DNA from: Rhodamnia argentea | Taxonomy: Eukaryota; Streptophyta; Magnoliopsida; Myrtales; Myrtaceae | Length of the DNA: 64,000 nt | NCBI RefSeq assembly: GCF_020921035.1 | Contig: NC_063151.1 | Span: 26,356,934-26,420,933 of the forward strand | Direction: 5' to 3' | Shown: piece after piece, positions 58,663 to 64,000 of the stretch | How the letters are laid out: each line of letters starts with the position of its first letter | Numbering within the stretch: the first letter of the stretch is position 1 | Made by a program: the position numbers and the translations under genes | The notes under the pieces: generated by a model | Told to the model about the DNA's origin: nothing | Database searches by the model: none | The model's input: only the letters and a program-made list of their open reading frames with translations

Positions 58663-60642
58663 TTCGTTGTATGGAGATGCTTCTTGGTTGCTAGCACCTT
58701 AATGAGGTTACAAGGCTCGCTAATCTCGGACTTTTGGATCGCGAGTGGTGCTGACTAGTCATGACTCAAACTAAAAATTCCGACATGGGATCCTCACGGT
58801 GATGCCCGAAAGGGGTAGTTGGTGCTGATTGTTCCTTCCTACCCCTTCATCATTCAAATTATACCAAGAGAGGTTTTACCCAAAAAAACGAAAACCTCGC
58901 TTAGCCGGCGAATTTGCAAATTTTACGGTGTGGAAGAAAATGCCAATTATAACAATGTTTTCCAATTAATTGAAAACTTGCATGATGGGTTCGTTTTCTA
59001 CGAAACGTATGATGCTATGTTTCTCATTTTACGAGTGGTGGGGTGGACCAAATCATCGAACTAACGATAGTTCAAGAATCAAATGAGATTTTTCCTTTTT
59101 AAGACCTAACGTGATCGTACAGATTCTTGATAAATAAGTAATTAATTGAGCGTACACCTATGCTTCTATGATGATTGTCATCTCTCTCCCTAAAGCTCGC
59201 TGGCAAACCTAGATTGCAACAAAGGTCACTTTCAAATAATTGGTAGAGAGAGGCATTAAAAAATTTATCGACATCGACAATGATACAATGTAAATAGTAA
59301 TAAAAAAAAATAGCATGTAGGTCGAGAAAATTTATATACCAATCGAGATTTTCTCTCGTGGCATCTCTCAGGGGGAGTTCTTTCGTACATGGTGCATACA
59401 ACAACACGTACTCTCTGCGAGACCAATTCATATTACTTTTGAAAAAAAAAGCAATCAAGAAGAGATTAGCTGCAAATGATTAGAACATGTACGACTTGAT
59501 TAAGTCATTTTTATCTTATCGGAGAAGGAAAAGACGAGGGCCTTAAACCACCTTAATGCTAGAACTGCCAAATTTTTCTTTTTCCTTGCACGGCATTAAG
59601 CCAAATGTCATTGTTCTCCTGCAATCATGTTCCGACGGTGGCTCGTGATTAATCAATCATGCTAGAGAAGATTCTCATGGAAATATAACTATGTGACTGT
59701 ACTTAATTAATCGTAAGATTTTTTTTATTTAAATCCACATGGTGATTAAGAACATATTATGAGTCACAAATAAATAAAAAAATCAGTGATTACAAAGTGT
59801 TATGTGACCCACAATATATTGTTACTCTCACAGTTACTTAAAAACTATTATGTTAATAAAACCCACATTTTTTTTATATATTTATAAGAGAGGAAATTGC
59901 GCCACGACCTGAAATATCTGAATCAGAATAAGAAAGTTTAGTGGCTCGAGAGGTCAAATAACAACCTCGATCCGTTCGATGTAGATGGACAAATTAAGCA
60001 ATCGGGTGACCTAGCAGCGTGAAATTAAACGGGATCGAGCCCAATCCCTAAACGTATGGAGTTAGCTAATAAATCTAGGGTTGAGCTGGTTTTATGTTCC
60101 CTTATCGTTCGGATCAAGTAAAACCTTACGTGCGTTTTTTTCTTCATGCCGTCGCTTTTAATTCCTCGTATTAAATCGAATAAAACCTCAAAAATCAAGC
60201 TGATTCCTAGACATACGGAGCGATTATTGGCAACACACAATAAGGGGCTAGGGTTCCCAACTTTTTTTTTCCAAGTCACGATGCAAAGATTAGCGATGCG
60301 TAAATAAAGGGGCTCAAAGCCAAAATTTTAGGTGAAATGTTAGGTGAAGGGGAAAAGACATTAGTGAAATTTGCGGGACATATGTCGCTTTTTGAACTCG
60401 GCTTTGGCTTTTCTGGACATGCTTCACGTGGAATGCCCGAGGGCGGGTTTCGTGATCTTCCTCTCCCTTTGGTTACGGACAACAACGGTTTCATTTTTTT
60501 ACGGCCAATAATTCGTTTCGTGCACAGACATGGCAAGCGACGTTACATAATCACCGAAATTATCCCAAAAGTCGGCGCATTATCAGCTAATTTCGCGTGT
60601 TTTTATACGGAAAAAAAGCCCCCCAGAGCGCGCGAAATTCTT

Positions 60643-60846
60643 ACAAGTTATCGGGATGCACTGCACGAATTATCTTAAATTTCTGCTATTAAATCCAAAA
60701 TGACTCGATGTATCGAAAGTCACGATACTTTCGGATAGAGGAGTTTGTACAAGTTATTGGGATGTGCGATACGAATTATCTTAAATTTTTGCTATTAAAT
60801 CCAAAATGACTCGATGTATCGAAAGCCACGACACTTTCGGATCGAG
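60643..60846. repeat. Tandem duplication, 106-bp period
   Basis: ACAAGTTATCGGGATG at 60643 and ACAAGTTATTGGGATG at 60749 open two copies. The copies are nearly identical through CGAATTATCTTAAATTT, GCTATTAAATCCAAAATGAC and TCGATGTATCGAAAG. Only about eight differences are seen, so the event is fairly recent. Confidence 0.8.
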
Positions 60847-62384
60847 GTAAATAAGAATGTCGTATTTTAAAAGCACTTACGATTCTATCTTATTTGAGAA
60901 TAAAAGGTTTTTTTTTCCGACATTTTAGCACTCCTGCCTTATTGTGCGAGCAATTGATCGACTTGATTTTTAGCTAGTGCTTTTTAAACATAAACATCGA
61001 AATTAATCTCGAGTTATTAACACTTCCAATTTTTTATTGCTAAATAAACCACAAATATAGTCCGTCTCGATTGATGTGGACATCCAAATTTGGGCCCCAC
61101 GCAATGAAACGACAGAATCAAAGGTTCTGATTTCTCTGCATGCAACGTGTGCATGTGTTTTCCAATTTTCAATTCATTCCCTCTTAAAATAGCGGACCAT
61201 GCCGGATTACATATCAATCATTGGCCTTCCTTCCATGATTTTCACGCTAATAATACAATATATTAATTACTTGCTACTTAAGCTTATCATCATCTCCCTA
61301 ATCCTGATTTCTCTCGAGAAAGACTATTTGGCCAGTATCTGTTCCTCCCCCACCCACCCCAAAACTCAAAAAAAAAAAAAAAAAAACAACAACAACAACA
61401 ACTAACAAGTACTAAATCCGGATATAGCACCAGCCCATTAATCAAAGCCAAGATGTCAGAACTTTTTTTTTTTTTGGAGAGATGTTAGAAATTTATATGC
61501 ATGAATATCGGTCTGTGTTTCGTTATTTAGATCTAATTTTAAAAAATTAGTTTTATTTCGAGCACAAAAGGTCTAACTGATTCATTTTTCGAAGAAAAGT
61601 AATTATTCAAATGTCTTGTCAATAACATGCGTCTCAATAATACAATAATTGTCAATATCCTAATTACTCTTACGATGAGAGAGACGGTTGCATTGGAAAC
61701 CCCAAAAAAAAAAATTTACATGGGTGTTTAACCAGTGTAACGAGAGGACGCTTATTTACATTATCCTATAATAGAGTTATATATATGTACTTCCAATAAC
61801 TTACATATGATGCAGGTAAAATGACTGGAAAACAAACCTAGGGTTACAACGAAAATGGGTTCAAAATTCAAAGGAAAGTCACTATCTGTCGGCTGCGACT
61901 AAGGAAAATGAAGATACACAAGCTCAGAGATTGTTCTTTAGCTCCGAGTCTAGCTAAGAAAAGCACTGTCCAATCAATCATCAATTCAAAGACCTTGGAA
62001 CTCCGGAGAAAACCAGGTGCTCCCACTAACTTAAGATAAAGTCTCAAGAAAAGGAACCAAAAAGCCTAAGAAGTTAAAAGAGGGGTTGCATTCATATAGT
62101 GGGGGAGGGTGGGAAAAGCAAAAGCTTAGTATGCCAAAAGTTCATTTTCTTTAATGGCATGCTTTCGTTCATTTCCCCCCACTAACAAAGAGAGAGACTA
62201 AATGAAATGAAATGAAGTAGTATGCTTTTCACATGTACAATGATGCACATCTTGGCAAATGGAGGCGTCTGAGATCGCTATGGTCGTTAATGTATCCGTA
62301 TTGAAGTGTGCTTGGACTTTCTTACGACCCCACCGGCTTTCAAAGAAAGGAGAGTAGCTGATAAAGCCCGATCATTACTCTTAG

Positions 62385-63040
62385 AGAAAATTAGCAGAAA
62401 AGTCCTCAATATATTGTATTTGCGCCACTTTAGTGTCGAATCTTTCAATTTGGCCAATTTAATTTTAAACCTTTTGATGATTTACCAATTTACTCTTTCC
62501 GATTAATCTTGGCCGAAAATCGATGACATAGACTTCGACAATGCCGCATAGGATGGTCGGCGTTGACGTTGACAGTTTTTATGAGTTTTTAACATTTTAA
62601 AAAATGGTATGTATTTTTTTTTTATTTTTCTTTCTTTCATGTCGTTACCAAGTCCAGCCGACCACAAGTGAGGATATGCATCCTTGGCCAGCCCCTAGGT
62701 GAGGGTCGCGAAGCCCTAGCTAGTAGAGGGCGAGGGCTTCATGGCCTTCGCCAGATCTAGGTGATGGTCACGATCCTTGTCTTTTACACTTGATCTTGTC
62801 CTTTCTTAAGCTTAGTTAGAATAGAAAAAGGAAAAGAAAAATATAAAAAATTATCCATGGCATCGTTAGCTGTACTACACGGGATGACCGGCGTTCACAT
62901 TAGCGATTTCGACCGGAAGGATTGCATTGGCGAATCGTCAAAATGTTTCGCACTAAATGGGTTAAATTGAAAGATTGAAGACTGAATTGACACAAGTGTA
63001 ATATGTTTGTGACTTCTTTGGTAATTTCTTTGTACTGTAA
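62385..63040. mobile_element. Copy of palindromic repeat family A
   Basis: The left arm has GTCCTCAATATATTGTATTT and AATTTTAAACCTTTTGATGA; the right arm has CTGAATTGACACAAGTGTAA and GTGACTTCTTTGGTAATTTC. The core (62655-62780) shows GGTGAGGGTCGCGAAGCCC. Confidence 0.65.
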
Positions 63041-63463
63041 AATTTTTTCCACGATAATTATAGTCTCGACGGATGCATCTCGAGGACATACTTCAACTGC
63101 GGACCCCGATTGATTCGACAATTCTATCTATAACACGATGTCTCGAAATGTCCTTGCCAGTTCTATTATACCTTACGTTCCTTCGGCTACATGGAATGTG
63201 AATCTTTTGTTACTCTCGGGTTTTCCCTTAAAATAAACGGATATTTAGGTGCATCCCAAGGCACTAATTATGTAATGCTACTTTTCGAATTAAAAATCCT
63301 CATCACCACACGTTCTCAACATGCATGAATTCCAACAAGTTCGTCTTAATGGCTCCTTTTCGTTTAACGTTGGCGCCAAATGACGGCAAATAAGTGAGTT
63401 CTTCTTCCTTTTTAGGCGATAATGGTCCAAAATTGCAAAAGCCGCCATTGACAAAGACCCATG

Positions 63464-63466
<3 letters not shown>

Positions 63467-63494
<28 letters not shown>
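63467..63494. repeat. (TC)14 microsatellite
   Basis: A pure TC dinucleotide run of 28 bp in gene-free DNA. Confidence 0.95.
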
Positions 63495-63499
<5 letters not shown>

Positions 63500-63764
63500 T
63501 GCATGATGCCATGATTCAAGAACATACTTCTTCCTCGATTTTTTTGGCCCTAAACCTCTGCATTTTCATGGCCGATGAAGCTATCACACTAGATGGATGA
63601 TATCATATTCATGAAACACGATTCACTTTCAAGATGCCTTGGTAGTGAAATTGTGTGAAACAAAAGTCCTTATTAAAAAGTTGATGCTTATGAATTCGAT
63701 TAGCCGCTACCAATTTTAACGGAGATTATGGAAAAAATAACATGACCGCCTTATAAATAACATG

Positions 63765-63895
63765 GGAAAAAGCATTCAAAAAGTCACAAACTCATAGCAT
63801 TAGTATCAATTCGATCATAAATCTTTCAATTTGATCAATTTGGTCCTAAACATTTTCATATTAGCATCATTTCAATCCATCCAATCAATTTAGTA
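63765..63895. mobile_element. Left arm of a family A element near the window edge
   Basis: It reads GGGAAAAAGCATTCAAAAAG, TTCGATCATAAATCTTTCAA and TTGGTCCTAAACATTTTCAT. The text then switches to GTGCGGTCTGGTCCCATTGG, which may be another insertion. The right arm, if present, lies outside the window. Confidence 0.5.
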
Positions 63896-64000
63896 GGGGT
63901 GTGCGGTCTGGTCCCATTGGGATCGTTAACACTAGCAACTTATAGAAATCAAACCCTTGGATCTAAACTAACAACTTCCAATCTCAACCATCCAACCTAA

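Larger units (their letters stand above)
57203..62384. other. Gene-poor spacer, nothing supported except local duplications
   Basis: The first part may be the 3' UTR of the DUF761 gene. Further on only short frames without domains are seen (for example 58819-59064 and 60337-60678). Two local tandem duplications occur (58524-58660 and 60643-60846). Confidence 0.4.

Noticed and set aside
1..64000. CRISPR arrays, rRNA genes, LTR retrotransposons
   Set aside because: No regularly spaced short repeats with spacers, no rRNA core sequences, and no gag, integrase or reverse transcriptase frames or paired long terminal repeats were recognised.

Overview
This window looks like nuclear DNA from a woody eudicot. 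It holds intron-containing genes with GT-AG borders, AT-rich spacers, many dinucleotide microsatellites and a dense load of small palindromic (MITE-like) DNA elements. The commonest dispersed repeat, about 0.3-0.7 kb with TAAACCTATTGCAATTG-like arms around a GC-rich core, reminds me of Myrtaceae (Eucalyptus-type) DNA. That is an impression, not a proof.

Six genes can be supported. In order they are: a single-exon AP2/ERF factor of the DREB A-4 (TINY-like) type at 2965-3738 (+); a two-exon early-nodulin-like phytocyanin at 21560-22624 (-); a two-exon CASP-like four-helix membrane protein at 24680-26102 (-); an 18-exon class III HD-ZIP factor of the ATHB-8 type at 41612-47783 (+), whose miR165/166 site is created by splicing; an intronless DUF1677 protein at 51833-52399 (+); and an intronless DUF761 / ACRE146-like protein at 56540-57202 (+). 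They do not form an operon or an obvious cluster. HD-ZIP III and CASP-like proteins both relate to vascular or cell-wall development in general, but nothing here shows that they act together.

Three degraded items are visible: a minus-strand reading frame of unknown function (8391-7071) cut by a 793-bp transposon; a pectin-methylesterase-inhibitor-like pseudogene (about 24025-24330); and a 5'-truncated LINE tail (23093-23355) flanked by a 10-bp target-site duplication.

The rest is mostly non-autonomous transposons. Several have long inverted ends beginning GGGAAA or GGGCAAA and 9-bp (one 10-bp) flanking duplications, which is Mutator-like (7374-8166, 55620-56057, 14370-15734, 29723-30121, 11947-12654, 35161-35598). 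At least one is PIF/Harbinger-like with TAA duplications (30196-31155). Two clear nestings occur (14370-15734 inside 13941-15907; 55620-56057 inside about 55579-56275). Stretches such as 37383-40250, 47784-51600 and 57203-62380 show no gene I can support.
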